Below are positions 31,290-40,237 of a stretch of 64,000 nucleotides of DNA, in pieces. The stretch comes from Pseudomonas botevensis. Lineage in GTDB: Bacteria > Pseudomonadota > Gammaproteobacteria > Pseudomonadales > Pseudomonadaceae. The number at the start of each line of letters is the position of its first letter. Positions within the stretch are counted from its first letter, which is position 1. The translations under genes and the position numbers were made by a program. Below the pieces are notes generated by a model, which saw only the letters and a list, made by a program, of their open reading frames with translations, had not been told where the DNA came from and did not search any database. The stretch lies in NCBI RefSeq assembly GCF_019145475.1, contig NZ_JAHTKI010000004.1, positions 1 through 64,000 of the forward strand, read 5' to 3'.

Positions 31290-32726
31290 ATGAATCTCAA
31301 CGAATACGCCGCTCACGACGGCATCGCTCTGGCGCAACTGATCGCGGCGGGCGACGTCAGCACTCAAGAAGTTGCAGCGCTGGCCATCGAAGCCGTGCAG
31401 CAGATCAATCCGTCGATCAACGCCGTGATCGAACACTGGACGCCGAGTATTTCCACCGGCAGCGGCCCGCTCGCCGGGGTGCCGTTTCTGATCAAGGATC
31501 TGGCGATCACTGCCGCTGGCCGGCGCAATGAACTGGGCAGCCGCCTGGCTGCTGGTCTGGTCGCGGAACACGACTCCTACCTGATGCAACGCTTCAACGC
31601 CGCCGGGTTGAGCACGGTTGGCCGCACCACGACCCCGGAAATGGCCTTCAGCACGGAAACCGATTCCACCCGGCAAGGGCCGACGCGCAATCCCTGGGAC
31701 ACGCGGCTGTCGGCCGGTGGTTCAAGCGGTGGCGCCGGTGCCGCCGTGGCGGCGGGGATCGTGCCGATCGCCCATGCGACCGACGCCGCCGGCTCAATCC
31801 GCGTGCCGGCGGCGTTCAACGGTCTGGTCGGCCTCAAACCGACCCGAGGCCGCTGTTCCCATGGGCCGGTGATGGATGAAGTGTTCGCCGGGCTCGGCGT
31901 GCAGTTGGGCCTGTCCCGTTCGGTACGCGACAGCGCCGCGCTGATGGATATCGTGCAGGGCCACGCGCCCGGTGATCCGTATCACACCGCCGCGCCGGCC
32001 GAGGGTTTCCTCGCCCAGGTCGGCCGCGATCCGGGGCGGCTGCGCATTGGCCTGCTCGACACGCCGTGGAACGGCGCCGCCGTCGATGGCGAAATCCTCG
32101 ACGCCACCTCGCGCATCGCCCGGGAACTGGACACCCTCGGCCATCGGGTGGAATCGGTACAAGCGCCGCTGGGTCTGTCCTGGGACGCCTTCGTCGAGGC
32201 CAACGCGCACATCTGGTGTGCGAGTCTGGTGCGCTGGATCGATCATCTCGCTGGCGCCACCGGTCGGCCGATCGATGAGCGCACGCTGGAGCCTGCCACC
32301 CTCGCCTGCTACGCCTTTGGCCAGCGCTCCCGTGGCACTGATTTCGCCGCCGCGCTGGAGGTACGCAACAGCATCGCCCGACAGGTCGCCGGGTGGTTTG
32401 AAGAAATTGACGTGCTGCTGACCCCGACCCTGCCGTGCCTGCCGCAAGCCATCGGCACTTACAACCTGGGCGCCGAACACATGGACGGCCGGCAGTGGAC
32501 GGCGCGGGTGTTCGAACATTCGCCGTTCACGCCGGTATTCAATGTCGCAGGGACACCGGCGATTTCGCTGCCACTGGGGATGTCCAGCGCCGGGCTGCCG
32601 ATCGGCCTGCAATTCGCCGCGCGGTTTGGTGCCGAGGACATGCTGTTGCGTCTGGCCGGGCAGCTGGAACAGGCGCTGCCGTGGCAACACCGCAAGCCGC
32701 CAATCCGGGTGGGGCATCCGGGCTGA
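31290..32726 (+). CDS. Amidase-signature-family hydrolase
   Basis: A 478-residue amidase of the Ser-cisSer-Lys type. Lys69 lies in 'VPFLIKDLAITAA', the cis-Ser145 in 'SAGGSSGGAGAAVA' and the nucleophile Ser169 in 'ATDAAGSIRVPAAF'. The spacing 69-145-169 matches FAAH-type enzymes (Lys142-Ser217-Ser241). The N-terminal helical part resembles the cyclic-amide and aryl-amide hydrolases. Substrate unknown; the divergent LysR suggests induction by it. No signal peptide, so cytoplasmic. Confidence 0.88.
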   Translation: MNLNEYAAHDGIALAQLIAAGDVSTQEVAALAIEAVQQINPSINAVIEHWTPSISTGSGPLAGVPFLIKDLAITAAGRRNELGSRLAAGLVAEHDSYLMQRFNAAGLSTVGRTTTPEMAFSTETDSTRQGPTRNPWDTRLSAGGSSGGAGAAVAAGIVPIAHATDAAGSIRVPAAFNGLVGLKPTRGRCSHGPVMDEVFAGLGVQLGLSRSVRDSAALMDIVQGHAPGDPYHTAAPAEGFLAQVGRDPGRLRIGLLDTPWNGAAVDGEILDATSRIARELDTLGHRVESVQAPLGLSWDAFVEANAHIWCASLVRWIDHLAGATGRPIDERTLEPATLACYAFGQRSRGTDFAAALEVRNSIARQVAGWFEEIDVLLTPTLPCLPQAIGTYNLGAEHMDGRQWTARVFEHSPFTPVFNVAGTPAISLPLGMSSAGLPIGLQFAARFGAEDMLLRLAGQLEQALPWQHRKPPIRVGHPG

Positions 32727-32744
32727 CGATCAATCCGGATGCCA

Positions 32745-32771
32745 GAAAAAAGGCTGCCCCGACAGGGCAGC
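32745..32771 (-). terminator. Intrinsic terminator of the MATE gene
   Basis: GGCTGCCC (32752-32759) and GGGCAGCC (32764-32771) pair around CGACA. Read on the minus strand the stem is followed by a U-run (complement of 32745-32751), 25 bp after the MATE stop. Confidence 0.9.
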
Positions 32772-32795
32772 CCTCCGCTCCGCTCGTCCAGACAA

Positions 32796-34151
32796 TCAAA
32801 CCAGCCGCTCGATCTTCTGATGCTGCCAAACCATCCGGTAATACAGCGTCTGCAACACCAGCATGCCGAGGTAGGCCACCGGGAATGCCATCCACACGCC
32901 TTGCAAACCGAATTGGCCATCCAGCCAGTACGCCGCCGGCAACTGCACGCCGAGCACGCAGACGATCGCGATCCCCACCGGCACCAGCACCGTGCCGCTG
33001 GCGCGCATGATGCCGCCGATGATCGCCTGGAAACCGAATATCAACAGGCTCCACAGCATGATGTGCAGCAAGTGTTCGGCCATCGCCCGGGTCGAGTCTT
33101 CGGTCAGGAACAGCCCCAGCAGCCAATGCGACAACAGATAACCGAGCACGATCAAGCCACCGGTCAGGCAGACGTTGATCCACAGCCCGGTGCGCAGGAT
33201 CGGCCCCATCCGCTCCAGCCGTCCGGCGCCAATCGCCTGGGCGCCGAGGATCGACGCGGTGATCGCAATCGACAGCGCCGGAAACTGTACGTAGTTGACG
33301 ATCTGCGTCACCGCACCGTAAGCCGCCGTCGCCTGCGAGCCGTGCTGGTTGACCAGCGCCAGAATCACCAGCTCCGACAGCGACAGGACAATCATCTGCA
33401 CCCCGGTGGGCAGGCCGATGCGCAGCACTTTGCTGAGGATCTCGCGGTCCAGGCGCAGCGCTGCAAAGAACTCGCGATCCGGCGCCAGCGGGTGGTTCTT
33501 GCGAATCAGACTCCAGGCCAGCCAAGCCATCGCCGCCAGCGTCCCGAACAGCCCGGCAAAAGCGGCACTCTGAATCCCCAGTTGCGGCAGCCCGAGCCAG
33601 CCGCGAATGAACGCCGGCGTCAGCGCCAGCCCGACCACGGTCGAGAGCAGCAGCGCCAGCATCGGCGACAGCGTATCGCTGACCCCGCGCAGCAACTGCG
33701 TGAACAGCACGTACACCAGCACAAACGGCAACGTCCACATCATCACGTGGGCATACGCCACCGCATCGTCCAGCACATCCGCCGGCGTCCCCAGTCCTTG
33801 CAACGCCTGCCGCGCGAACACACTGCCCAACACCGCCGCCACCAGGCCGATCAACACCCCCAGCAGCAGCGTCGCCCCGGCAATGGCCTTCACCATATGC
33901 CCCTCGCGCGCACCCCACGCCTGCCCGATCAACACCCCGGCACCGGCGCCAAGACCAATGACCAGGGCGATGAAGAAAAAGATGATCGGAAACATCCCCG
34001 ACACCGCCGCCAGCGCCTGGGTGCCGAGCATCTGGCCAATGTAGATACTGTTGACCGTGCCTGACATCGACTGCAGGAAGTTCGACAGGACCATCGGGGC
34101 CAGGAACAGGAAGTAGGTTTTCCAGAGCGGGGATTGCGCGGGGTTTTGCAT
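32796..34151 (-). CDS. MATE-family multidrug efflux transporter
   Basis: A 451-residue inner-membrane antiporter with 12 transmembrane helices. It starts 'PLWKTYFLFLAPMVLSNFLQ' and shows the MATE blocks 'MSGTVNSIYIGQMLGTQALA' and 'LGIGAGVLIGQAWGAREGHM' -like 'GLGAGAGVLIGQAWGAR', and again in the second half 'RIGLPTGVQMIVLSLSELVI'. It exports cationic drugs or metabolites using Na+ or H+. ATG at 34151 lies in good agreement with family length; upstream Met residues would add a non-membrane tail. Converges with the amidase gene. Confidence 0.9.
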   Translation of the reverse strand: MQNPAQSPLWKTYFLFLAPMVLSNFLQSMSGTVNSIYIGQMLGTQALAAVSGMFPIIFFFIALVIGLGAGAGVLIGQAWGAREGHMVKAIAGATLLLGVLIGLVAAVLGSVFARQALQGLGTPADVLDDAVAYAHVMMWTLPFVLVYVLFTQLLRGVSDTLSPMLALLLSTVVGLALTPAFIRGWLGLPQLGIQSAAFAGLFGTLAAMAWLAWSLIRKNHPLAPDREFFAALRLDREILSKVLRIGLPTGVQMIVLSLSELVILALVNQHGSQATAAYGAVTQIVNYVQFPALSIAITASILGAQAIGAGRLERMGPILRTGLWINVCLTGGLIVLGYLLSHWLLGLFLTEDSTRAMAEHLLHIMLWSLLIFGFQAIIGGIMRASGTVLVPVGIAIVCVLGVQLPAAYWLDGQFGLQGVWMAFPVAYLGMLVLQTLYYRMVWQHQKIERLV

Positions 34152-34353
34152 TGACTGGCGGTCCGTCTCGACGACTGGGGGGACTGATGGAGGATAGCTT
34201 CGGTGAGTTGGATCCGAGGTGCAAATGAACATCTCAGGTATAAGTATTTATTTCCAGCCGGGGCGGTGAATCTTTTATCAATAACGCGATAGGTGTCCGC
34301 TCGCCGCTGTGATAAACAAGCCACTCTCAGGATATCCATCAAGGCTCTTGTTC

Positions 34354-34917
34354 ATGCACCTCTCTCCACGCCTGCTCACCTGCACCCTCTTCGCCCTGTT
34401 TGCCAGTGCCGCCCAGGCAGCCGCCCCGGCGCCGGACGCCCTGCAACCCTTGCTGGTTACCCTGAACGAACGCCTGAACATCGGCGACCTCGTGGCCCTG
34501 ACCAAGTGGGACAGCGGCAAGCCGATCCAGGACAGTCCGCGTGAGGCTCAGGTGATCGCCAATGCCCGGACGCTCGCCGCCGGGCGCAAGCTCGATGCGG
34601 AGGATGTCGCCCAGTTGATCGCGGCGCAGATGGAGGCCAACAAACTGGTGCAGTACGGTTTGCTCGCGCAGTGGCAAGCGGCAGGCGCGGCGCCGGACAC
34701 GCCGCGTCCGGATCTGGGCACGCAGATTCGCCCACGACTGGATGAACTGCAAACCCGTCTGTTGCAGCAATACGCCGACTTCACGCCCTATCGCCACGAT
34801 CCGAATTGCCCCGCCTGGCTGGCCAGGGCGCGCAATGGCCTGGCCCATGATGCGCTGCATGAACTGGCCCTGACCCGCGCCACCGGGGAGTTGTGCATTC
34901 GTGCGACGGCCCCGTGA
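34354..34917 (+). CDS. Periplasmic chorismate mutase (AroQ-gamma type)
   Basis: A 187-residue enzyme that rearranges chorismate to prephenate. It has a signal peptide (1-22, 'ALFASAAQA|AAPAP') and the all-helical AroQ fold: 'LQPLLVTLNERLNIGDLVAL' (first catalytic Arg/Lys helix) and 'DVAQLIAAQMEANKLVQYGL' (Lys/Gln active-site helix). The leader and its single-domain layout match the exported gamma subclass known in P. aeruginosa. Why chorismate mutase acts in the periplasm is still debated; a cyclohexadienyl dehydratase partner is not in this window. Confidence 0.87.
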   Translation: MHLSPRLLTCTLFALFASAAQAAAPAPDALQPLLVTLNERLNIGDLVALTKWDSGKPIQDSPREAQVIANARTLAAGRKLDAEDVAQLIAAQMEANKLVQYGLLAQWQAAGAAPDTPRPDLGTQIRPRLDELQTRLLQQYADFTPYRHDPNCPAWLARARNGLAHDALHELALTRATGELCIRATAP

Positions 34918-34940
34918 ATCGGGGTGACGGCATACATCGC

Positions 34941-34966
34941 TGACGTCGATAGTCACCATCACGTCA
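34941..34966. promoter_or_regulatory. Inverted TGACGT/ACGTCA half-sites upstream of the repeat-protein gene
   Basis: TGACGT (34941-34946) and ACGTCA (34961-34966) are perfect inverted half-sites 14 bp apart, 75 bp upstream of the 35041 ATG and near a probable promoter (CATAAAAAAT). The binding protein is not known. Confidence 0.4.
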
Positions 34967-35040
34967 ATGAAGTTCTCATAAAAAATCCCGGGCGTAACAT
35001 CTGCTCCATACCAACCAAAAACACCCCGGAGCACACGATC

Positions 35041-35442
35041 ATGAAACGCCAGACCCTCCTCAGCATCGCTTTCTCGGTTTTTGCAGTTAACGCTTTTGCC
35101 GCTACTCCCGCTCACACGATGATCGCCGAAGGCGGTTCTGACCGGTTGATTGAAAGCCGCGTGGCTGAAGGTGGTTCGGATCGTCTGCAAGAACGCCGTG
35201 TAGCCGAGGGTGGTTCGGATCGTCTGATGGAACGCCGTGTTGCCGAAGGTGGTTCTGATCGTCTGATGGAACGCCGTGTTGCCGAAGGTGGCTCGGATCG
35301 TCTGCTGGAACGCCGCGTTGCCGAAGGTGGTGCGGATCGTCTGCTGGAACGCCGCGTTGCCGAAGGTGGTGCGGATCGTCTGCTGGAACGCCGTGTAGCC
35401 GAAGGTGGTTCTGATCGTCTGCTGGAACGCCGCGTCGCCTGA
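35041..35442 (+). CDS. Exported 13-residue tandem-repeat protein ('phage infection protein'-type)
   Basis: A 133-residue protein with a signal peptide (1-20, 'AVNAFA|ATPAHT') followed by eight contiguous copies of a 13-residue unit, consensus VAEGGSDRLLERR, from residue 28 to 131, ending 'VA'. Position 10 varies (I, Q, M, M, L, L, L, L) and two copies have Ala in place of Ser. Similar Pseudomonas proteins are often labelled 'phage infection protein', a label I cannot support from sequence. Highly charged and probably extended; a role in the envelope is inferred. Upstream is a pair of ACGTCA half-sites, and a strong terminator follows. Confidence 0.9.
   Translation: MKRQTLLSIAFSVFAVNAFAATPAHTMIAEGGSDRLIESRVAEGGSDRLQERRVAEGGSDRLMERRVAEGGSDRLMERRVAEGGSDRLLERRVAEGGADRLLERRVAEGGADRLLERRVAEGGSDRLLERRVA
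35122..35433 (+). repeat. Eight tandem 39-bp units inside the repeat-protein gene
   Basis: The DNA repeats with a strict 39-bp period (ATCGCCGAAGGCGGTTCTGA.. onward) and remains in frame throughout. Adjacent units 5-8 are nearly identical at DNA level, the first units are more diverged, which suggests that the array grows from the 3' side by unequal crossing over. Confidence 0.95.
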
Positions 35443-35472
35443 ATCAACCGCTGCACTGCAACACCCATAAAA

Positions 35473-35500
35473 AGCCCGGCCTGATCAGCCGGGCTTTTTT
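35473..35500. terminator. Bidirectional intrinsic terminator
   Basis: AGCCCGGC (35473-35480) pairs with GCCGGGCT (35488-35495) around CTGATCA, with TTTTTT on the plus strand and an A-run (U-run on minus) before it. It serves the repeat-protein gene and the convergent lipoprotein gene. Confidence 0.93.
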
Positions 35501-35515
35501 GCATCCAGCCGCCAG

Positions 35516-35851
35516 TTACTGCACGGTTTTCAGCTTGACCACGTCACCGGAGATCTTGGTGGTGTAACCGGTCAGGACCCATGCCCAGAACCAGTTTTCC
35601 TGAACCTGGGTGTTGATCATCGCGTCGCCGCCCTTGGCCTTGATCGCAGCGTCCTGAGCGCGGACGAAACGGTTGTTCTGGCGGATCGGGATAACGCCGA
35701 ACAGCAGCAGGCCGGTAGCGCTGGCTTCGCTGTGGCCAACCACGGTGTATTGGCTGCTGTCATATTGTCTGGTGTTCATCGGGGTGCCGGTGCAACCTGC
35801 CAGAACCACACCGAACAGTGCGGCGGCGACTACTTTGCTGAGGTATTTCAC
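35516..35851 (-). CDS. Small lipoprotein of unknown function
   Basis: A 111-residue predicted lipoprotein. GTG at 35851 starts 'VKYLSKVVAAALFGVVLAGC', with the lipobox 'VVLAGC' (Cys20), and GGAG lies upstream of it. The mature part includes 'SEASATGLLLFGVIPIRQNN' and 'WFWAWVLTGYTTKISGDVV', a pattern seen in Pseudomonas envelope lipoproteins. Function unknown. Convergent with the repeat-protein gene. Confidence 0.8.
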   Translation of the reverse strand: MKYLSKVVAAALFGVVLAGCTGTPMNTRQYDSSQYTVVGHSEASATGLLLFGVIPIRQNNRFVRAQDAAIKAKGGDAMINTQVQENWFWAWVLTGYTTKISGDVVKLKTVQ

Positions 35852-36024
35852 TGCAAGACTCCATGGGTAAACGCCCGGGATCCATCTCTCGGGCGGTGCA
35901 CACTTTACGCAAAATGATGGCTCATTAGTATCATCTCTCGACAAGTTTCATGAACCCGTTCTCTGTTCGCCACTCGGCGATGTCGCATACCATGACGCCA
36001 CTCCAATAAAGACAGACATCGCCC

Positions 36025-37668
36025 ATGCTCAAAGCCAGTCTGCGCAGTCACCTGACCCTGTGGTTCGCCGGTTTGTCCCTGCTGACGCTGTTGAGCGTGG
36101 GCTTTTACGTCGGCCACATCGCCACCGAGCAAATGAAACAGGCCAGCGGCAATGCCCTGTTGAGCACCGCGCGGTCGGCAGCGGTGTTGTTGGGCGAACA
36201 GTTGCGCGAGCGGCAGCTGGAGGTCTACCTGCTCAGCCGCGCGCCGCATCTGGAACGTGGCGACCTGGACAATCCGTTGATTCTGCGGTCGATGCAGTTG
36301 CGCACCCAGGCCCGCACCGAGTATGCGTGGATGGGCGTGACGGATGCCTCGGGCCAGGTGCATCAGGCGGTCAACGGCTTGCTGGTCGGCCAGTCGGTTC
36401 AGGCACGGCCCTGGTTCCAGGCCGGCCTGCGCGGTGAGTACACCGGCGATCCGCACGAAGCGGTGCTGCTGGCGAAGTTGCTCCCGGGGTTGCCCAACGG
36501 CGAGCCGCTGCGTTTCATCGATTTCGCCGCGCCGATCCGTAATGCCGAAGGTCAGGTGATCGGCGTGCTCGGCGCCCATGCGCACTGGAACTGGGTGACA
36601 CGCATCGTCGAATCGGCGGCCATGTCGCACAAGGGTGTGGCGCCGGATATCGAAGCCTTGATCATCGATCACGACGGCAAGGTGCTGTATCCGGAAGCGC
36701 TGGTCGGCCAGCAACTGGCCGCCAATGATCCGGCGTCGCCGGGCTGGACCGCCGGCAACGGTTACCTGACCAGCGTAGTGACGGTGCCAACGCCCTCAAG
36801 CACGGCGCTGTCGTGGTCGATCGCCGTGCGCCAGCCGCTGGACACCGCGCTGCAACCGGCACGCCTGCTGCTCTACAAATTGCTGCTGTTGGGCGTGTTT
36901 GCCGCCGTGGTCTTTGCGCTGGTGGCGTATTACCTCGCGCTGTACCTGAGCCGTCCGATCGAACAACTGGCGCATTCGGCCAAACAGGTGCAGAACAACC
37001 AGCCCGGCGCGCACTTCGCGCTGCAACATCCGGTGCAGGAAATCGCCCAGCTCGGCCAGTCCATCGACGCCATGACCCAATCGCTGCTGGCCAAGGAGCG
37101 CGAACTGCAAGACGCCAATGCCTCACTCGAAGCCACCGTCGCCCAGCGCACCGCCGCCCTCACCCAGGCCAACGCCGAACTGATGAACCTGGCGACCCAC
37201 GACGCCCTGACCGGCGTCTACAACCGCCGCCGCTTCGACGAAAAGCTCACGGAGTACAGCCTGCTGTTCCGCCGCACCGGCCGACCGTTCGCCCTGCTGC
37301 TGATCGACGCCGATCACTTCAAACGCATCAACGATACCCACGGCCACGCCGTCGGCGATGACGTGCTGCGGCAACTGGCGCAGCTGATTCAGCTCAGCAC
37401 CCGCGCCACCGACTTCGTCGCCCGTTATGGCGGTGAAGAGTTCGCCGTGCTGCTGCCGGAAATCGCCAAACCCGATACGCCCGAAGTGGTCGCCGAAAAG
37501 ATCCGGACGGCGGTGGCCGACGCGCTCTTCCCGGCGGTGGGCGATGTCACGGTGAGCATCGGCGTGGGCCTGGCCGATCCGGCGGACAATCATCACACCG
37601 CCCTGATCAAACGCGCCGACCAACAGCTCTATCAGGCGAAGGCAGCGGGCCGGAACCAGGTGGCGTGA
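36025..37668 (+). CDS. Membrane-bound diguanylate cyclase with Cache-type sensor
   Basis: A 547-residue c-di-GMP synthase. TM1 is about residues 8-30, then a periplasmic dCache-like sensor (about 31-280, 'YAWMGVTDASGQVHQAVNG'), TM2 about 283-311, a HAMP-like linker and coiled coil ('SLLAKERELQDANASLEATV'), and a GGDEF domain from about 390. The active site is GGEEF (residues 469-473), and a product-inhibition I-site RxxD ('RATD') lies five residues upstream of it. Both motifs are intact, so the protein should be active and feedback-controlled. It would respond to an extracellular small molecule. A lipoprotein gene follows convergently, 10 bp away. Confidence 0.93.
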   Translation: MLKASLRSHLTLWFAGLSLLTLLSVGFYVGHIATEQMKQASGNALLSTARSAAVLLGEQLRERQLEVYLLSRAPHLERGDLDNPLILRSMQLRTQARTEYAWMGVTDASGQVHQAVNGLLVGQSVQARPWFQAGLRGEYTGDPHEAVLLAKLLPGLPNGEPLRFIDFAAPIRNAEGQVIGVLGAHAHWNWVTRIVESAAMSHKGVAPDIEALIIDHDGKVLYPEALVGQQLAANDPASPGWTAGNGYLTSVVTVPTPSSTALSWSIAVRQPLDTALQPARLLLYKLLLLGVFAAVVFALVAYYLALYLSRPIEQLAHSAKQVQNNQPGAHFALQHPVQEIAQLGQSIDAMTQSLLAKERELQDANASLEATVAQRTAALTQANAELMNLATHDALTGVYNRRRFDEKLTEYSLLFRRTGRPFALLLIDADHFKRINDTHGHAVGDDVLRQLAQLIQLSTRATDFVARYGGEEFAVLLPEIAKPDTPEVVAEKIRTAVADALFPAVGDVTVSIGVGLADPADNHHTALIKRADQQLYQAKAAGRNQVA

Positions 37669-37677
37669 TTCAATCCG

Positions 37678-38376
37678 TCACGGCTGTTTCAAGTCATCCA
37701 CCAGCTTGTTGACGAGCAGATCCGTGACGTGAGTGAACGCCTTGCGCAGCGCCTCCCCATCCGTGGCGTACTGCTCAGGCAAATAGGCAATGGTGTTGGC
37801 ATCGTTGAACACGGAAATCGTCTCGAAATTGCGCCACACCGACGAACCCTGACGCTTGATCGAGGCGTTGGCGCCGATCACCGGATACAGCACGGTGCTG
37901 AAGTTCTTCAGGCACAGTCCCCACTGCGACACCATGATTTCCACCTCGGCATCGGCCTGCTCGCCTTCACCGACGATGGTGAACAGGCGCTCCTGCCTGA
38001 CCCGGTCGGCAAAGCTCTGCCGGATCAATTTGCTCAGGTCAATGTCATGGGCCTGCATGTTATTGCGGATCGCCCGGGAAATATCCCCGGTCGCCACATC
38101 ACCCGCCTTCGTCCCGGCCACGGAGCCTGCGCCCGCCAGCGCACTGGTCCCGGCTGTCGACGCCCCGGCAGCCATGCCGCTGGCCGCACCTGCACCGGCG
38201 CCAAGCCCGGCGCTCCAGGCCTGGGTCATGCTCGTGTACTTGAAGTTATCGACGGCGACAAACACCGGCAGGATCTTCAGCGTCTTGATCTGCTGGCGAT
38301 CTTCCGTGCTCAGATTTTTGGTCACGCAGCCCGACAGCAGCAGGAGCCCACAGATAACAGCGAATAGCTTTTTCAT
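37678..38376 (-). CDS. Lipoprotein with glycine/alanine-rich segment
   Basis: A 232-residue predicted lipoprotein; ATG at 38376 gives 'KKLFAVICGLLLLSGC' with the lipobox (Cys17). Residues about 52-95 are Gly/Ala-rich ('GLGAGAGAASGMAAGASTAG'), suggesting a membrane-interacting or glycine-zipper-like segment. The C-terminal part ('LFTIVGEGEQADAEVEIMVS') is a soluble domain. Function unknown. Converges on the diguanylate cyclase gene. Confidence 0.8.
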   Translation of the reverse strand: MKKLFAVICGLLLLSGCVTKNLSTEDRQQIKTLKILPVFVAVDNFKYTSMTQAWSAGLGAGAGAASGMAAGASTAGTSALAGAGSVAGTKAGDVATGDISRAIRNNMQAHDIDLSKLIRQSFADRVRQERLFTIVGEGEQADAEVEIMVSQWGLCLKNFSTVLYPVIGANASIKRQGSSVWRNFETISVFNDANTIAYLPEQYATDGEALRKAFTHVTDLLVNKLVDDLKQP

Positions 38377-38452
38377 GGCGAAAGGTTTTCGAGGAAATGA
38401 CAGGGGACTTATCGCCCGCGACGGCCGATCCTTGAGCGCCCTGTTGATGCGA

Positions 38453-38842
38453 TCACGGCGCCGGGAACGTCTGCAGATAGGCCAACAGGTCGTCGATCTT
38501 TTCCTCGTCACTCAATCCCCAGAAGATCATCCGCGTCCCCGGCACTACGCCTTTCGGGTCTTTCAGGTACGCCGTCAGGGTTTCGCGATTCCAGGTCACG
38601 CCCGAGTTTTTCATCGCATCGGAATACACGTAATTCGCCGAGGTGCCGGCGGGCCGGCCGAAAATGCCGTTGAGTTGAGGGCCGAAGCCGGGACGGGCGG
38701 ACTCACCCACCTGATGGCAGCCACCGCACAGGCGCGGGAAGATTTTGCCGCCCGCCTCGGCGTCGCCGGCTGCAAGGGCGGGGGGCACGCTGAGCAGGCT
38801 GGCGTTGAGGATCAACAAGGTCAGTGCGGTGATGTTTTTCAT
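38453..38842 (-). CDS. Class I c-type cytochrome (c550-like)
   Basis: A 129-residue periplasmic cytochrome c. Signal peptide 1-24 ('VPPALA|AGDAEA'). Heme is attached by Cys39 and Cys42 in 'LCGGCHQVG' with His43 as axial ligand; the Met in 'GTRMIFWGLS' is the sixth ligand. ATG at 38842 is in place with the leader. Likely an electron carrier to an oxidase or dehydrogenase; partner not adjacent. Confidence 0.92.
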   Translation of the reverse strand: MKNITALTLLILNASLLSVPPALAAGDAEAGGKIFPRLCGGCHQVGESARPGFGPQLNGIFGRPAGTSANYVYSDAMKNSGVTWNRETLTAYLKDPKGVVPGTRMIFWGLSDEEKIDDLLAYLQTFPAP

Positions 38843-38905
38843 CAGGGTTCCGGAGCAGAAATTCGGCGGGCGACAGGGTAGCAATTTTGCGACGCAGGAG
38901 CGCAG

Positions 38906-40237
38906 CTACAGGTAGGCCCCAACCACCTGCCGAACCTTGATCAGTGCCTGACGCAGCACCTCCATGCTCACCGAACCCAGCGCCAGCCGGATCGCATGGG
39001 GCACGTGGGCGCAAACCACGAACGGCTCGGCAATCGACACCGCGATCTGCTGCTGCATCAACTCGACCACCACTTGATCGGCGCGGGCATCTTCCGGCAG
39101 TGGCAGCCAGAGGAAATAGGAGGATGGATGGCCGATGCAAGGCAAGTCCTTGAGGATCTCGGCCGCCAGCGCCTGACGCGCCTGGGCATCACGGCGCTTT
39201 TGCGCTTCGAGCAACGTGACGGTGCCATCGTCGAGCCAGCCGCAGGCGATGGCCGTCATCACGCCTGGGGTGTTCCAGGTTGTCGCGCGGATGATGCGCT
39301 CCAGCGCCGGCACCATGGGCACGGGCGCGGCGATGAAACCGACGCGCAGGCCGGTGGCGATGTTTTTCGAAAGACCCGAGACATGAATCGTTCGCTCCGG
39401 CGCCAGTTCAGCCAAAGGTGGCGGTGAGTTATCGACCAGAAAGGAGTAGGCCGCGTCTTCGATGAGCGTCAGATCATGCGTCCGGGCAATCGCCACCAGT
39501 TGCTCCCGCGCCTCAAGCGGCATCACCCAGCCAAGAGGATTGTGCAGGGTCGGCATGCTGTAGACGGCGCGCACCGAACGGCTGCGGCAGAGTTTTTCCA
39601 GTGCCGGCAGATCCGGTCCCTGCGCGGTCACGGGAATCGCCACCACCTCCAGATGCAGCGCTTCGGCCAACACCTTGAAGCCTGAGTAGGTCAACGCATC
39701 GGCGGCAATCACATCGCCGGGTTTGAGCAATGCCATCAGCGCCACCGCCAGCCCTTGTTGCGCACCGTTGACGATCAGCACCTGCTCGGCATCGACATTC
39801 ACACCGCGAGTTTGCAGATATCGCGCAACCGAGGCGCGCTCGTGCTGACGTCCGGCGTGGGGCTGATAACGCAGCAGTGCTTCGAGATCGCCCGACAGCG
39901 CCAATTGCCGCAGCGCGGTGCGCAGCAGCTCAGCCTGACCGGGCAATGACGGGTAGTTGAAATTGAGGTCGACCATGCCGACCGCAACATCTTTCTGATC
40001 GATGCTGTGCCCCGGCGGCAAGGCAATTTCACGCACATAGGTGCCACGCCCAGTTTCGCCGCTGACCAGGCCCATGGCCTCCAGTTCGGCATACACCCGC
40101 GATGCCGTGACCAGCGCCAGCCCTTCGCTGGCAGCCAGTTGCCGATGGGTCGGCAGGCGTGTACCGGGCAGCAGTCGACCGGAGCGGATATCCGCCGCGT
40201 AGCGGTCAACGAGAGTCTTGTAGCGGGAACGTGGCAT
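38906..40237 (-). CDS. MocR-type GntR/aminotransferase regulator
   Basis: A 443-residue protein with an N-terminal GntR winged helix ('YKTLVDRYAADIRSGRLLPG' to 'EGLALVTASRVYAELEAMGL', about 6-72) fused to a fold-type I aminotransferase domain (about 95-440). The PLP Lys is expected in 'IHVSGLSKNIATGLRVGFIA'. Such proteins use PLP or amino-acid adducts as effectors. ATG at 40237 is preferred; an in-frame TTG lies 21 bp upstream. Divergent from the EamA transporter at 40328 and so its likely regulator. Confidence 0.9.
   Translation of the reverse strand: MPRSRYKTLVDRYAADIRSGRLLPGTRLPTHRQLAASEGLALVTASRVYAELEAMGLVSGETGRGTYVREIALPPGHSIDQKDVAVGMVDLNFNYPSLPGQAELLRTALRQLALSGDLEALLRYQPHAGRQHERASVARYLQTRGVNVDAEQVLIVNGAQQGLAVALMALLKPGDVIAADALTYSGFKVLAEALHLEVVAIPVTAQGPDLPALEKLCRSRSVRAVYSMPTLHNPLGWVMPLEAREQLVAIARTHDLTLIEDAAYSFLVDNSPPPLAELAPERTIHVSGLSKNIATGLRVGFIAAPVPMVPALERIIRATTWNTPGVMTAIACGWLDDGTVTLLEAQKRRDAQARQALAAEILKDLPCIGHPSSYFLWLPLPEDARADQVVVELMQQQIAVSIAEPFVVCAHVPHAIRLALGSVSMEVLRQALIKVRQVVGAYL

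Noticed and set aside
35122-35433. CRISPR-like array from the 39-bp periodic repeat
   Set aside because: Units are contiguous without spacers and encode a regular protein repeat in frame.
35112-35504. Antisense frame over the tandem repeat gene
   Set aside because: Merely the reverse of the repeat; the plus strand has the signal peptide and ribosome site.
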